The notes below the pieces were generated by a model, which saw only the letters and a program-made list of their open reading frames with translations, searched no databases and was not told where the DNA came from. Below, one piece after another: positions 1 through 8,929 of a DNA stretch of 64,000 nucleotides. A program made the translations under genes and the position numbers. Origin of the DNA: Hoylesella loescheii (GTDB lineage Bacteria; Bacteroidota; Bacteroidia; Bacteroidales; Bacteroidaceae). Numbering within the stretch: position 1 is the first letter of the stretch; every line of letters starts with the position of its first letter. The stretch covers positions 124,001 to 188,000 of the forward strand of contig JADYUK010000001.1 of assembly GCA_021531755.1 (NCBI GenBank). Direction: 5' to 3'.

Positions 1-543
1 GCCGGTCGCTTTCGGGAGATCTTTGTGCTTTGGCTGTATGATGTCGTTGTAAGGCAGTGACTTGATGAGTATTACCTTCTGTCCGTCAGGTGAGAACTTG
101 TACCCCTCAATGTCCAGCTTGTCGTTTGTCATCTGTCTGCGGTCTGTACCGTCGGGGAGCATTGACCATAGCTGTGAGCTTCCGCTCTCGCTTGTAAGGT
201 ATGCAATGCGTCTTCCTCCGTCAATCCATGCTGGGTCAGTCTCGTTCTTTGATGATGTGGTGAGCAACTTCTGCCCGCTTCCGTCAGTGTTTATTATGTA
301 AAGGACATGGTGGCTGCGGTTCTCTTTCACGGAGTAATACCCTACTTGGTATACGACAGTCTTCCCGTCGGGTGATGGCGCTGCTGCCGAGATGCGTCCC
401 ATGGCCCACAAAGCCTCTGGTGTCATAAGCTCCGTACCCAGTGTCTTTGCGTCTGTCTTGCCGATGTTTGCGGTCTGTGTCCCTGCCATTAAGGCTGTTG
501 TTGTCATTGCCAATGCCGCTGTTGCTATAAATGCTTTGACCAT
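1..543 (-). CDS. S9 family (DPP-like) peptidase, N-terminal part
   Basis: This gene runs off the left edge of the window, so only the first 181 codons are visible. The protein starts at 543 with a signal peptide (MVKAFIATAALAMTTTALMAG), followed by 'LMTPEALWAMGRI', the usual opening of Bacteroidetes dipeptidyl/acylaminoacyl peptidases of family S9. Three beta-propeller blade motifs follow: 'APSPDGKTVVY', 'DPAWIDGGRRIAYL' and 'KFSPDGQKVIL'. The C-terminal alpha/beta-hydrolase domain with the catalytic triad would lie outside the window. The family removes short peptides from the N-terminus of substrates in the periplasm, which suits amino-acid-fermenting Bacteroidetes. It lies 64 nt downstream of yidC on the same strand and may share its transcript. 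The family assignment is good; the exact type (DPP5-like or other) cannot be decided from this fragment. Confidence 0.85.
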   Translation of the reverse strand, partial: MVKAFIATAALAMTTTALMAGTQTANIGKTDAKTLGTELMTPEALWAMGRISAAAPSPDGKTVVYQVGYYSVKENRSHHVLYIINTDGSGQKLLTTSSKNETDPAWIDGGRRIAYLTSESGSSQLWSMLPDGTDRRQMTNDKLDIEGYKFSPDGQKVILIKSLPYNDIIQPKHKDLPKATG

Positions 544-607
544 ATATGATAGTTTCTTTTGAATATCGCTGTGGGCAGGTTTTCCCCCGCCCACAGCTTT
601 CTGGGGG

Positions 608-2506
608 TTAATGTCCTAATCTTTTCTTTCTGAGTTCCTGTCTCTGGCGTTCCATCTCCGCCTGTTTGCGCTGCATCTCCTCCAGTCGTCCGTATAAGCC
701 GGAAGCCTTGCGGTTAGGGTTGGCCATATTCTCTTTGTATCGTTCTTCGAGTTTCGCGAGGAGTTTCTCGTCGTTTGTGGTCTTGCGCAGTACGAACATT
801 ATGATAGCAGAGAAGAGGAGTGAGATGAAGTAGTAGAAGTTCAGGCCGGCAGAGTAGTCGTTGAACATGAAGAAGAACATGAGCGGCATGAGGAACATCA
901 TCCACTGCATCATCTTCATTTGCTCTGCCTGCTGGCCTACCATCTGGTCCTTCTGCTGCTGCATTGTGAACCACGAGTACAGGAGGTTCGATGCGCAGAA
1001 GAGGATACATGTCAGCGACAGGTGGTCGCCAATGAGCCACAGATTCTCTCCCCACTCTATTATGGGGTCGTAGGTGGAGAGGTCGTCAATCCATAGGAAT
1101 GACTGTCCGCGCAGCTGTATGGCGTTAGGGACGAAGTTGAACATGGCTATCCAGATAGGCATCTGTATGAGCATAGGGAGGCATCCGGACATCGGAGAGA
1201 CACCGTAGCGTGAATACATCATCATCATCTCCTGCTGCTTCTTCATCTGGTCCTCGGGCTTGTTGTACTGCTTGGTAGCCTCCTCAAGTTTCGGTTTGAG
1301 CACGCGCATCTTTGCCGATGACATGTAGCTCTTCCTTACCATTGGGTATGTCAGTGCCTTGAGTATCAGTGTGATGAGGATGATGACGATACCCATTGGT
1401 ATGCCCATAGCTGTCAGCCAGTCGAAGATGTACAGTGTGAACCATCTGTTTATGATGCGGAACAGTGGCCATCCGAGGTATACCAGGCGCTCCATCTCAA
1501 GGTCCTTGCCGAATGTGCTTTCCTTCTCCACATCCTTCAGCAGGCGGAAATCGTTGGGGCCGTAGTAGAACTCGAACTCGGATGGGCGTGAGCCTGTGGG
1601 GTCGAACTGTGTCTTCAGCCGTGCTGTATAGTCTTTCAGATAGCCAGAGCCTTTCTCCTGTGGCACGCTCGAAACCAGTGCGCCCTCCTTGAAGTTGTCA
1701 CGGCTGATGATTACGGCAGAGAAGAACTGGTTCTTGAATGCTATCCAGTCTGTCACCGTCTCTATTGGCTCATCGACTTTCTCTGATGTCTCGTTGAGGT
1801 AGTCTGTGCCACCCTCTGCCTCATGCCATGTCAGCGATGCGTATCTGTTCTCGAATGTGAAGCCCCGCTCCTGCTGGCGGCAACGGTCGGTCCATTCTAT
1901 GTCCATCGTCTTGCATGATGGCGGGAAAAGCCCCGACATGCCCTTCATGCTTACCTGGGTGTGGAGGAGATAGTCTTTGCCAAGGCTGTAAGTGATGATG
2001 AGCTCCTTGCCTGGCGCTGCCACTGCTGTCATTGTTACGGTAGTGTCAGTCTGGGCTGAAGGTGTGAAGAAAAGGTCGGCTGTCGAGATGTTCTCCTCCT
2101 TGCCCTCGAACATGAACCTCAATGTCTGGTCTTTCTTGTCAAAGAGCGTGACATCCTTGTTCCCCTCGCGGTCCTTGAAGTTCTTTATTACGGCTTTTGC
2201 CACCGTGCCTCCCTTGGTGGGGATATACACCTCAAGCTTCGTGTTCTTGAGGATGATGTCAGTCGATGTGCCTTTCTTTGCGGTGTAGAAGAGTGATGTG
2301 GAGTCTTCCTCCACGGCCTCGGCCTTGGCCTTCTGCTGTGCCTCGGCTTGTTTCTGCTGTGCCTCGGCTTTTTTCCTCTCTACTTGTGCGATTGAATCCT
2401 GACGTGCTGCCTCGGCTATCTGCTCGGCAGATGGCTGGTTGTACCATCCGAATCCTATGAGCACAAGCGCGATAAGCACAAATCCTGTGATAGTGTTTTT
2501 GTCCAT
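608..2506 (-). CDS. yidC: Membrane protein insertase YidC
   Basis: YidC inserts and folds inner-membrane proteins, alone or with the Sec translocon. The 632-residue protein has the layout of Gram-negative YidC: an N-terminal membrane anchor (about residues 7-22), an Ala/Gln/Glu-rich predicted coiled coil (about 30-68), a large periplasmic domain (about 85-330), and the conserved insertase core from about 340. The core contains 'YPMVRKSYMSSAKM' with the groove arginine near residue 391, then 'PMLIQMPIWIAMF' and further membrane helices rich in Met. A basic C-terminal tail (RKKRLGH), which can contact the ribosome, ends the protein. In many Bacteroidales pyrG sits directly upstream; here the upstream neighbour is a divergent DUF3078 gene with over 560 nt between. 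The start at 2506 gives a typical N-terminus. Confidence 0.97.
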   Translation of the reverse strand: MDKNTITGFVLIALVLIGFGWYNQPSAEQIAEAARQDSIAQVERKKAEAQQKQAEAQQKAKAEAVEEDSTSLFYTAKKGTSTDIILKNTKLEVYIPTKGGTVAKAVIKNFKDREGNKDVTLFDKKDQTLRFMFEGKEENISTADLFFTPSAQTDTTVTMTAVAAPGKELIITYSLGKDYLLHTQVSMKGMSGLFPPSCKTMDIEWTDRCRQQERGFTFENRYASLTWHEAEGGTDYLNETSEKVDEPIETVTDWIAFKNQFFSAVIISRDNFKEGALVSSVPQEKGSGYLKDYTARLKTQFDPTGSRPSEFEFYYGPNDFRLLKDVEKESTFGKDLEMERLVYLGWPLFRIINRWFTLYIFDWLTAMGIPMGIVIILITLILKALTYPMVRKSYMSSAKMRVLKPKLEEATKQYNKPEDQMKKQQEMMMMYSRYGVSPMSGCLPMLIQMPIWIAMFNFVPNAIQLRGQSFLWIDDLSTYDPIIEWGENLWLIGDHLSLTCILFCASNLLYSWFTMQQQKDQMVGQQAEQMKMMQWMMFLMPLMFFFMFNDYSAGLNFYYFISLLFSAIIMFVLRKTTNDEKLLAKLEERYKENMANPNRKASGLYGRLEEMQRKQAEMERQRQELRKKRLGH

Positions 2507-2596
2507 TTATATTTTTATGTTGAATTTCATCCTTGGATTTCATCCTGCCTTTTCTCACCATGGCGAATGTCATGAGCAATACCTCTTTGGCCTTTT

Positions 2597-2690
2597 GGCT
2601 TAACGGAATCGTTGGCTTAACGAAATCATTTGTTCATTCCCGAGCTTTGCTCGCCTACCCGTAGCCTTTCTCGCCAAGGCGGAACAGCCC
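2597..2690. repeat. Dispersed palindromic repeat, copy 1
   Basis: The leader of yidC holds a diverged copy of the window's dispersed repeat family. It has two 'GGCTTAACG' blocks in tandem (about 2597-2623), a short palindrome CGAGCTTTGCTCG at 2641-2653, and 'CTCGCCTACCCGTAGCC' followed by 'TTTCTCGCCAAGGC'. The GGCTTAACG and TTCTCGCCA blocks recur at 14.6, 17.5 and 35.9 kb. The CTCGCCTAyCCGTAGCC block recurs, on the other strand, at 40368-40386. No reading frame is evident here. Function is unknown; if transcribed it would fold within the yidC 5' untranslated region. Confidence 0.6.
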
Positions 2691-2808
2691 GTGGAACATC
2701 CTGCCCCCAGTCGTCTGCCAGAGTGGACATCCATGGCCCCCTTGCCACTTTCTGAGACGTTATGCCATGCTTCCTGACTGTTGTCTGTGGCCGGCAGTGT
2801 TCAAGATG

Positions 2809-2840
2809 CAAAAATACTACAAAAATATAATATACGCAAA
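2809..2840 (-). promoter_or_regulatory. Predicted promoter for yidC
   Basis: On the minus strand TTTG (2840-2837) is followed by a 20-nt spacer and TATTTTTG (2816-2809). This fits the Bacteroidetes housekeeping pattern TTTG - about 19 nt - TAnnTTTG. It implies a 5' untranslated region of about 300 nt that includes the repeat near 2600-2690. The prediction rests on pattern matching only. Confidence 0.5.
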
Positions 2841-2879
2841 AATATCTCTAAATAAATAACATTTTTAAAATATTATCTT

Positions 2880-2887
2880 TATCTTTG
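2880..2887 (+). promoter_or_regulatory. Possible -7 element for the DUF3078 gene
   Basis: TATCTTTG on the plus strand matches the Bacteroidetes -7 consensus TAnnTTTG. No clear TTG is seen at the -33 position, so this is weaker than the divergent yidC promoter. It would give a leader of about 225 nt before the start at 3120. Confidence 0.3.
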
Positions 2888-3119
2888 TGCTGCCTTTTGC
2901 GGGACGCATAACGCCTGTATTCATACAAATGGTATCCCCTCGAGTCAGAGTACTTGGTCTACTACGTCGTGTCTCTACCTTGTTTTGAAGATACTGATGC
3001 TTGCCATATTCTCCTCTTAAGGCTGTTGTCTCATATTTGAAATATAACGTACAAACATTCAGATAGATATTATGTGTAGCAACATACATAAACTTTTGAC
3101 CTCTCGTGTCCTCGATATT

Positions 3120-4472
3120 ATGAAGCCTGGCAAGGCGTTCATGATAGGATTCGTATCCTTTTTGCTTATTCTCCTCTTGTCTGCCGACTATTCTTTGGCA
3201 CAGACAACAAACATATCCTCGTCTTCACGCCGCTCATCATTCGCCCATCGTGGTGCCAGCATCAGGCACTACGTAGACTCCCTTCGCCTGTTGCGGGATT
3301 CTCTCTTTGCGTCAGGCAAGACAGCCGCTGTCCCTGACTCGCTGTCCCGATACAAGCCTGTGAGCCGTATGGAACATTATGATGTGCTCACACCATTGAC
3401 ATTCTACCACGGTGTCCCCCACCGCCTGTTCTCGCTTGACAGTGTCTCTGAAACACGTTCGCTGGCTGACCGCGCATTGATGTCTATGTACCTCGCTCAT
3501 CCAGAAATGGTGTTCGACACAGATGGGCGTATCAGACAAAATGGTGACATAGAGTTCAAACCACAAGAGCCTGTGAAGAATGATGTCGTCATGACAAGCC
3601 AGACAGAGGAGACACCTATTATTATAACAACACCGGCTGATATACCCAACAGTCTCGACCTTGTCACTGTCAGGCCAAACTTCTGGAAATATGTTGGCGA
3701 CTATTCGCTGCAGTTCATCCAGAACTATGTCTCTGGCAACTGGTACAAGGGTGGCACATCGTCGTATGCCATGATAGGAGCAGCCACAATACAGCTGAAC
3801 TACAACGACAAGGAAAAGGTAAAATGGGACAACAAACTCGAGATGAAGCTCGGTATGCAGTCTGCACAAGGCGACTCGCTCCATGACTTCAAGAGCACCG
3901 AAGACCTCATCCGCCTCACATCAAAGCTTGGCATACAAGCCTCCCGTAAATGGTACTACACGCTGCAAGGCATTTTCAGCACACAGTTCACACACGGATA
4001 CAAATCGAACGACCCTGTCGTCTACTCCGACTTCCTCTCCCCGCTCAATGTCAACCTCTCCCTCGGTATGGACTACAAGATAAACTGGCTCAAGGGACGC
4101 CTTACTGGAACAGTGAACATATCACCTCTCGCAGGTAACATGAAATATGTCGACAGACTTGGCCTGGCACAGAAATACGGTATCGACGAGGGGCATCATA
4201 CCCTTTGGGACTTAGGCTCGACATTCACGACAGATGTTTCATGGAGATTCTCACCACTGATAAGTCTGAAGTCACGGCTGTATGCATACACGACCTATCA
4301 CAGGACAGAGGTGGAATGGGAGAACACGTTGACATTCCAGCTCTCAAAGTTCATATCCACACAGCTCTTCGTGTACCCACGCTTTGACGACTCTGCCGCC
4401 AAGCGTGATGACACATACGGATATTTCCAGCTGAAAGAGTATTGGAGCCTTGGCTTCACATTCTCGCTCTGA
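3120..4472 (+). CDS. DUF3078 family outer-membrane protein
   Basis: The protein resembles the Bacteroidetes DUF3078 family, whose members are predicted outer-membrane beta-barrels of unknown function. I place the start at the second ATG (3120) because it leads directly into a signal peptide (MKPGKAFMIGFVSFLLILLLSADYSLAQ cut after LAQ). An upstream in-frame ATG at 3072 would only add a polar stretch. The mature part opens with a Ser/Arg-rich linker. The second half has the alternating pattern of transmembrane beta strands: 'NWYKGGTSSYAMIGAATIQLNY', 'WDNKLEMKLGMQ', 'KWYYTLQGIFSTQF', 'SLGMDYKINW'. The C-terminus 'YWSLGFTFSL' ends in alternating hydrophobic residues as barrels do. It stands alone, divergent from yidC, with a hairpin about 145 nt after the stop. 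Confidence 0.8.
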   Translation: MKPGKAFMIGFVSFLLILLLSADYSLAQTTNISSSSRRSSFAHRGASIRHYVDSLRLLRDSLFASGKTAAVPDSLSRYKPVSRMEHYDVLTPLTFYHGVPHRLFSLDSVSETRSLADRALMSMYLAHPEMVFDTDGRIRQNGDIEFKPQEPVKNDVVMTSQTEETPIIITTPADIPNSLDLVTVRPNFWKYVGDYSLQFIQNYVSGNWYKGGTSSYAMIGAATIQLNYNDKEKVKWDNKLEMKLGMQSAQGDSLHDFKSTEDLIRLTSKLGIQASRKWYYTLQGIFSTQFTHGYKSNDPVVYSDFLSPLNVNLSLGMDYKINWLKGRLTGTVNISPLAGNMKYVDRLGLAQKYGIDEGHHTLWDLGSTFTTDVSWRFSPLISLKSRLYAYTTYHRTEVEWENTLTFQLSKFISTQLFVYPRFDDSAAKRDDTYGYFQLKEYWSLGFTFSL

Positions 4473-4616
4473 CAACTCACCCATGGTTTCACACACATGG
4501 CGTAACATGCGGACATCAATTCTGTGATTATGCCGCAGGTTACATTCTGATACTTTTCGGTCTCTTCCGCTTTCATTTTTTAACCTCGTCTCCCATCTTT
4601 CCCCATTCATAACCTT

Positions 4617-4671
4617 TTGGCCTCTTATAAGCTCTGAATGACATCCTCAAAAAGTGCTTATGAGAGGCCAA
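4617..4671 (+). terminator. Hairpin downstream of the DUF3078 gene
   Basis: A 16-bp inverted repeat, TTGGCCTCTTATAAGC (4617-4632) and GCTTATGAGAGGCCAA (4656-4671), has one G-U type pair and a 23-nt loop. It lacks a long T tract, so it may stabilise the 3' end rather than terminate intrinsically. Confidence 0.45.
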
Positions 4672-5541
4672 TTCATATTGCTTACACTTAGTGAAATCTA
4701 TGCATTATTTCCATACCCTTTTTCTGGTATAGAGAATTAACATACATGACAGTCAGGCATGAAACTACATGTCAACAGTGATGCTTCTTCTTCCATTCGT
4801 CTCATATGGTTCTGTTACAACTAACTCAGGCCTCCTGTTGTGAGGATGAAGAAAGATAGCCGCCAAGCCTTGAATGCTGCTCGCCCCATCATAGCTCTGC
4901 AACTCAATTCTACATCCCGTATGGCTCTGGCCTTGAGCTGTTTGATTATTTCCTGTGAGCTCTGTGGTCGTGATTGCCGAGTCAGTCTCATCCAAGCTCC
5001 CCCAAGAAGGCTTTTGTGTCGCCTTTTGCAAAGACAGTGTCATACGCAGCAATAATCTTCCATATCTAATATCTTAATTCATACGTTATGGTATTCGTAA
5101 TGCTTACGATTATTAAAATGTGTATACTACGGCAGTATAAATGTTAATAAAAGTTACAATATTGCGGTTTTCTGTAATATTGTGCAAGCAATTAAGCATT
5201 TTGTGATAAATTTGCAACAAAGATGTAAACAGATATTAAGGCTTTTTTTGTTAAGTTTTTTATCGTGTTTTACTAATAACTAACTGAAAAGATACCTAAA
5301 CATAGAAGAGTTTTAAAGCATTTTAAATATGCATGCCACCCTTGTTCCTCGACATGTCTGACACCTCGTTACATTGTTGTCTCCAATCATGACATAGCAA
5401 TAATCGTAAAGGCGAAGCCAAACGGTGGAACTTTCCAGTCTTCTGGGATATGACCCAAAGTCAAGGCATGTTGATGAGAATGAAAAATATCCGTCTAACT
5501 TTTATAAAAACCTATATATTAACCTAACTAACAACTTTTTT
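4672..5541. other. Intergenic region and long susC leader
   Basis: This stretch holds no gene I can support. A 95-codon minus-strand frame (4765-5052) and a plus-strand frame opposite (4840-5055) have no recognisable motifs. From about 5060 it becomes A+T-rich. TAAATTTG at 5207-5214 matches the -7 promoter element, with a TTG at 5180-5182 that is somewhat far away (24-nt spacer). If used, it gives a leader of about 320 nt before susC, a length often seen ahead of SusC-like genes. Confidence 0.4.
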
Positions 5542-8500
5542 ATGAGATTTGTAAAGTCATTACAAAAGCCATTAGTGTTAGTGTTCCTGTTCTGTTTGCT
5601 TCCTTTGGGAGCTTGGGCTCAGAACGTGGTTAAGGGAACAGTAAACGATGAAACCGGAAGCCCTGTTGCAGGCGCTACGGTGAAAGTTGTCGGTACACAG
5701 ACTGGTACTGTGACTGATGTTAACGGTAATTTCTCTGTCAATATAGCGGAGAATGGAGTCCTCAATGTCTCTTACATTGGATATCTGCCTCAAAGAGTCA
5801 GCGTAGCAGGCAAACAGCAGGTAAACGTTGTCCTGAAGGAAGATAACACCATGCTTAATGATGTCGTCGTTATCGGCTATGGCACGATGAGGAAATCAGA
5901 CATCACAGGTTCTGTAGTATCTGTCGATAAAGAGTCAATGCTCAAGAAATCACCTGTGAATATCAGCCAGGGACTTCAGGGTGCCGCTCCTGGTGTGATA
6001 GTAACCATGCAGGACGGTTCTCCTGACTCGAAAGCACAGATACGCATCCGTGGTGTCGCCACCATCAATGGCTCGGCCGCCCCTCTTTATGTTGTCGATG
6101 GCATCCAGGTCGGCACAAACGCAGACTTCCTTTCTCCATCTGACGTTGAGAGCATTGATGTCCTCAAGGACGCCTCTGCCACTGCTATCTATGGTGCTGC
6201 CGGCGCTAACGGTGTCATCATGATCACAACAAAGCATGGAAACAAGGGCCACGCCAATATCAATGTCACTGCCGACTTCGGCCTCCAGACACTCTCACGC
6301 ACACTCGATGTATGCAGTGTTGACCAGTATGCTGCCAATCTTCGTCAGGCACGTGTCAACGACGGTCAGGTTGACGCGAGCGGCAACCCTCTCATGTGGA
6401 ACCCTGTCTGGACAGCACAATATGACGGGAAGCGTAATGCTATCGACTGGCAGGATGTTATGACCAATTCAGCCTGGAGACAGAACTACAACATCTCAAC
6501 ATCAGGCGGAACAGACAAGACAACTTATGCTGCCTCACTCGGATTCCTCCGCAATGACGGTATCGTTGTAAATACACAGTATCAGCGTATTACAGCCCGT
6601 GCCAATGTCAAGACAAAGGTGAACAGCTACTTGGAATATGGCGCTGAGGTAAGCTTCACCCATACAGACTCTCACGGCTCAAACAGCTCTGTCGGTAACT
6701 TCGGTAACCTCTCGTCTCTCCGTGACTTCGCCTTCGCATGCCCTTCAATGGACTTCGTGACAAGCAGCACCGTTACATACCAGGGAGTTCCTGCTGGCAC
6801 ATATGTATCGCCTCAAGTTGTCAACCCTGACGGCACATTCGGTGAGGTGACAGGTGGCAAGAACTTCAATGACGGATTCTGGGGTACAACACTTGGCAAC
6901 ATGTATGCAAAGCAGATGGAGAACAGAGCGCGTAACCGCTCTAACCGCGCCCTGGCAAATGCATATCTTGCCATAACACCTCTCAAGGGTCTAACATGGA
7001 AGACACTCGTCTCTTATGATTATAACTCAGGCTCATCAAACAACTTCAGCGGCGGTATCTATGTACAGCGCTTCAACAACGTTGGCGGACAGTGGATAAA
7101 CGTAGTCAATGGTCTCGCAGGCGGTGGAGCAGGTGCAGTGGGTGATGCTTACTATGCACCACGTGATGGCAACGAGTATGCCTTCAGCCTCAGCAACAGC
7201 GAGAGCCAGACACTCTATATCTCTAATACCCTCACATATCATTGGGGCAATGGTATACATGACATCAATGTGATGCTCGGTAATGAGGTTTCACGTTGGT
7301 ATGGACAGTGGACAGGAGCCAATGCAACAGGTTTCGAGTCTGCTAACAACCGTGATATCAGCCTTACAACAAATAAGTTTGACAGCCGCAAGGGTAATGG
7401 TGCCCTGAACCTTGAGGTGCGCGGAATCTCTTACTTCGGACGTTTCAACTACTCACTCCTGGACCGCTACCTCTTCACTGCAACCGTTCGTCGCGACGGT
7501 TCTTCTAACTTCGGCTCAATGAACCACTGGGGAACATTCCCATCAGCAGCCTTTGGCTGGCGTATCTCTGAGGAGAGTTTCATGAAGGACATTAACTGGC
7601 TTGATAACTTGAAGCTTCGCTTAGGATGGGGTCAGACAGGTAACTCAGGTGGCGCTACAGACCTCTCTGTAAATGGTCTCAATGTCAACGGTATGTACGT
7701 TTACTATGCTCCAGGAGCTGCCATGGGTCTCGGAAACAATCCTGATGTTCAAAAAGGTTTCTATCCTGTTCTCAAGGATGCAAAGCTCAAGTGGGAGACC
7801 AACGAGCAGACAAATATCGGTATTGACGCAGCCTTCTTTGGTAGCCAGCTTGTAATTGGCTTGGATTACTTCATCCGTACATCTAAGGACCTCCTCCTCT
7901 ACCGCCAGATTCGTGCTTCTTCCGGTTATCAGGATATCTACACCAACTACGGTGAGATTCAGAACAAAGGTTTTGAGTTCATGGTTGGCTGGAACAAGCG
8001 TTTCAACAAAGATCTGTCCCTCAACCTTACCTTCACAGGCTCTACATTGAAGAACAAGGTAAAGAAGATGGGTGACCCTATTTATGCAACAAACTCCGAC
8101 TCTTCTGGTGCAGGAACTGGAGACGGTTCAAACACAGGTGCAGTAGGTTCTGCAGACGGTTATCACTGGGGCAACCACTCTATCAGCATGGAGGGTGAGG
8201 CTGTAGGCTCTTTCTATGGCTATCGAACAGATGGTATTATCCGCAACCAGCAAGAACTTGATGCTTACAAGGCAGCTATGAGCGGAGGTATCGATGCTGC
8301 AGAGGTGAACATTGGTGACTATCGCTTCAAGGACCTCAATGGCGACAAGAAGATAGACAGTCAGGATATGGATATTCTCGGTAACGGATTCCCTTCCTTC
8401 AACTACGGTTTCAATATTGGTGTAACATACAAGCAGTGGGATGCAAACATGCAGATGCATGGTGTGCTCGGTCAGAAGATTTATTCTTACTCAGCAATGC

Positions 8501-8907
8501 GTCTTACAAATGTGTTCTCTTCTGACGATGGCTGTTCACCAAACATACTCAAGTCAGCAGCTGCTGCAGCATGGTCTCCATCTAATCCTAACGGTACAGA
8601 GGCACGCCTTTCTATCGTTGACAAGAACTACAACATGCGTGCAAGTGACGCATGGGTTAAGAACGGCGACTTCCTGAAGATTTCTAACCTCCAGATTGGC
8701 TATACTTTGCCACGTGAGATTTCCCAGAAGCTTCAGATTCAGAATGCTCGCTTCTATGTAGGTATCCAGAATCTTCTTTGCATCTCTTCCTACAATAAGT
8801 ATGGTGATCCGGAGTGTGGCCAGGGCTCAGTTCTCTATACCGGTCTTGATACAGGTCGCTACCCAATGCCACGTACTTACAACTTCGGTGTTAACGTAAC
8901 TTTCTAA
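5542..8907 (+). CDS. SusC/RagA-type TonB-dependent transporter (pair 1)
   Basis: This is an outer-membrane transporter of the SusC family, which imports oligosaccharides or other ligands with its SusD lid using TonB energy. I start it at the ATG at 5542, which begins a signal peptide (MRFVKSLQKPLVLVFLF...GAWAQ), giving 1121 residues; the frame is open 39 codons further upstream. After the signal comes a carboxypeptidase-regulatory-like domain ('VKGTVNDETGSPVAGATVKV'), then a TonB box/plug region ('DVVVIGYGTMRKSDITGSV', 'GVIVTMQDG', 'PLYVVDGI', 'DVLKDASATAIYG'), then the 22-strand barrel ending in 'TYNFGVNVTF'. susD follows after 22 nt. No carbohydrate-active enzyme is adjacent, so the substrate cannot be inferred. 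Confidence 0.93.
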   Translation: MRFVKSLQKPLVLVFLFCLLPLGAWAQNVVKGTVNDETGSPVAGATVKVVGTQTGTVTDVNGNFSVNIAENGVLNVSYIGYLPQRVSVAGKQQVNVVLKEDNTMLNDVVVIGYGTMRKSDITGSVVSVDKESMLKKSPVNISQGLQGAAPGVIVTMQDGSPDSKAQIRIRGVATINGSAAPLYVVDGIQVGTNADFLSPSDVESIDVLKDASATAIYGAAGANGVIMITTKHGNKGHANINVTADFGLQTLSRTLDVCSVDQYAANLRQARVNDGQVDASGNPLMWNPVWTAQYDGKRNAIDWQDVMTNSAWRQNYNISTSGGTDKTTYAASLGFLRNDGIVVNTQYQRITARANVKTKVNSYLEYGAEVSFTHTDSHGSNSSVGNFGNLSSLRDFAFACPSMDFVTSSTVTYQGVPAGTYVSPQVVNPDGTFGEVTGGKNFNDGFWGTTLGNMYAKQMENRARNRSNRALANAYLAITPLKGLTWKTLVSYDYNSGSSNNFSGGIYVQRFNNVGGQWINVVNGLAGGGAGAVGDAYYAPRDGNEYAFSLSNSESQTLYISNTLTYHWGNGIHDINVMLGNEVSRWYGQWTGANATGFESANNRDISLTTNKFDSRKGNGALNLEVRGISYFGRFNYSLLDRYLFTATVRRDGSSNFGSMNHWGTFPSAAFGWRISEESFMKDINWLDNLKLRLGWGQTGNSGGATDLSVNGLNVNGMYVYYAPGAAMGLGNNPDVQKGFYPVLKDAKLKWETNEQTNIGIDAAFFGSQLVIGLDYFIRTSKDLLLYRQIRASSGYQDIYTNYGEIQNKGFEFMVGWNKRFNKDLSLNLTFTGSTLKNKVKKMGDPIYATNSDSSGAGTGDGSNTGAVGSADGYHWGNHSISMEGEAVGSFYGYRTDGIIRNQQELDAYKAAMSGGIDAAEVNIGDYRFKDLNGDKKIDSQDMDILGNGFPSFNYGFNIGVTYKQWDANMQMHGVLGQKIYSYSAMRLTNVFSSDDGCSPNILKSAAAAAWSPSNPNGTEARLSIVDKNYNMRASDAWVKNGDFLKISNLQIGYTLPREISQKLQIQNARFYVGIQNLLCISSYNKYGDPECGQGSVLYTGLDTGRYPMPRTYNFGVNVTF

Positions 8908-8929
8908 AAAAATAATACAGACTTACATT

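Noticed and set aside
4765..5055. Overlapping open frames on both strands (95 and 71 codons) in the gap before susC
   Set aside because: No signal, domain, promoter or ribosome-binding support; opposite frames over the same bases and low-complexity composition point to chance.
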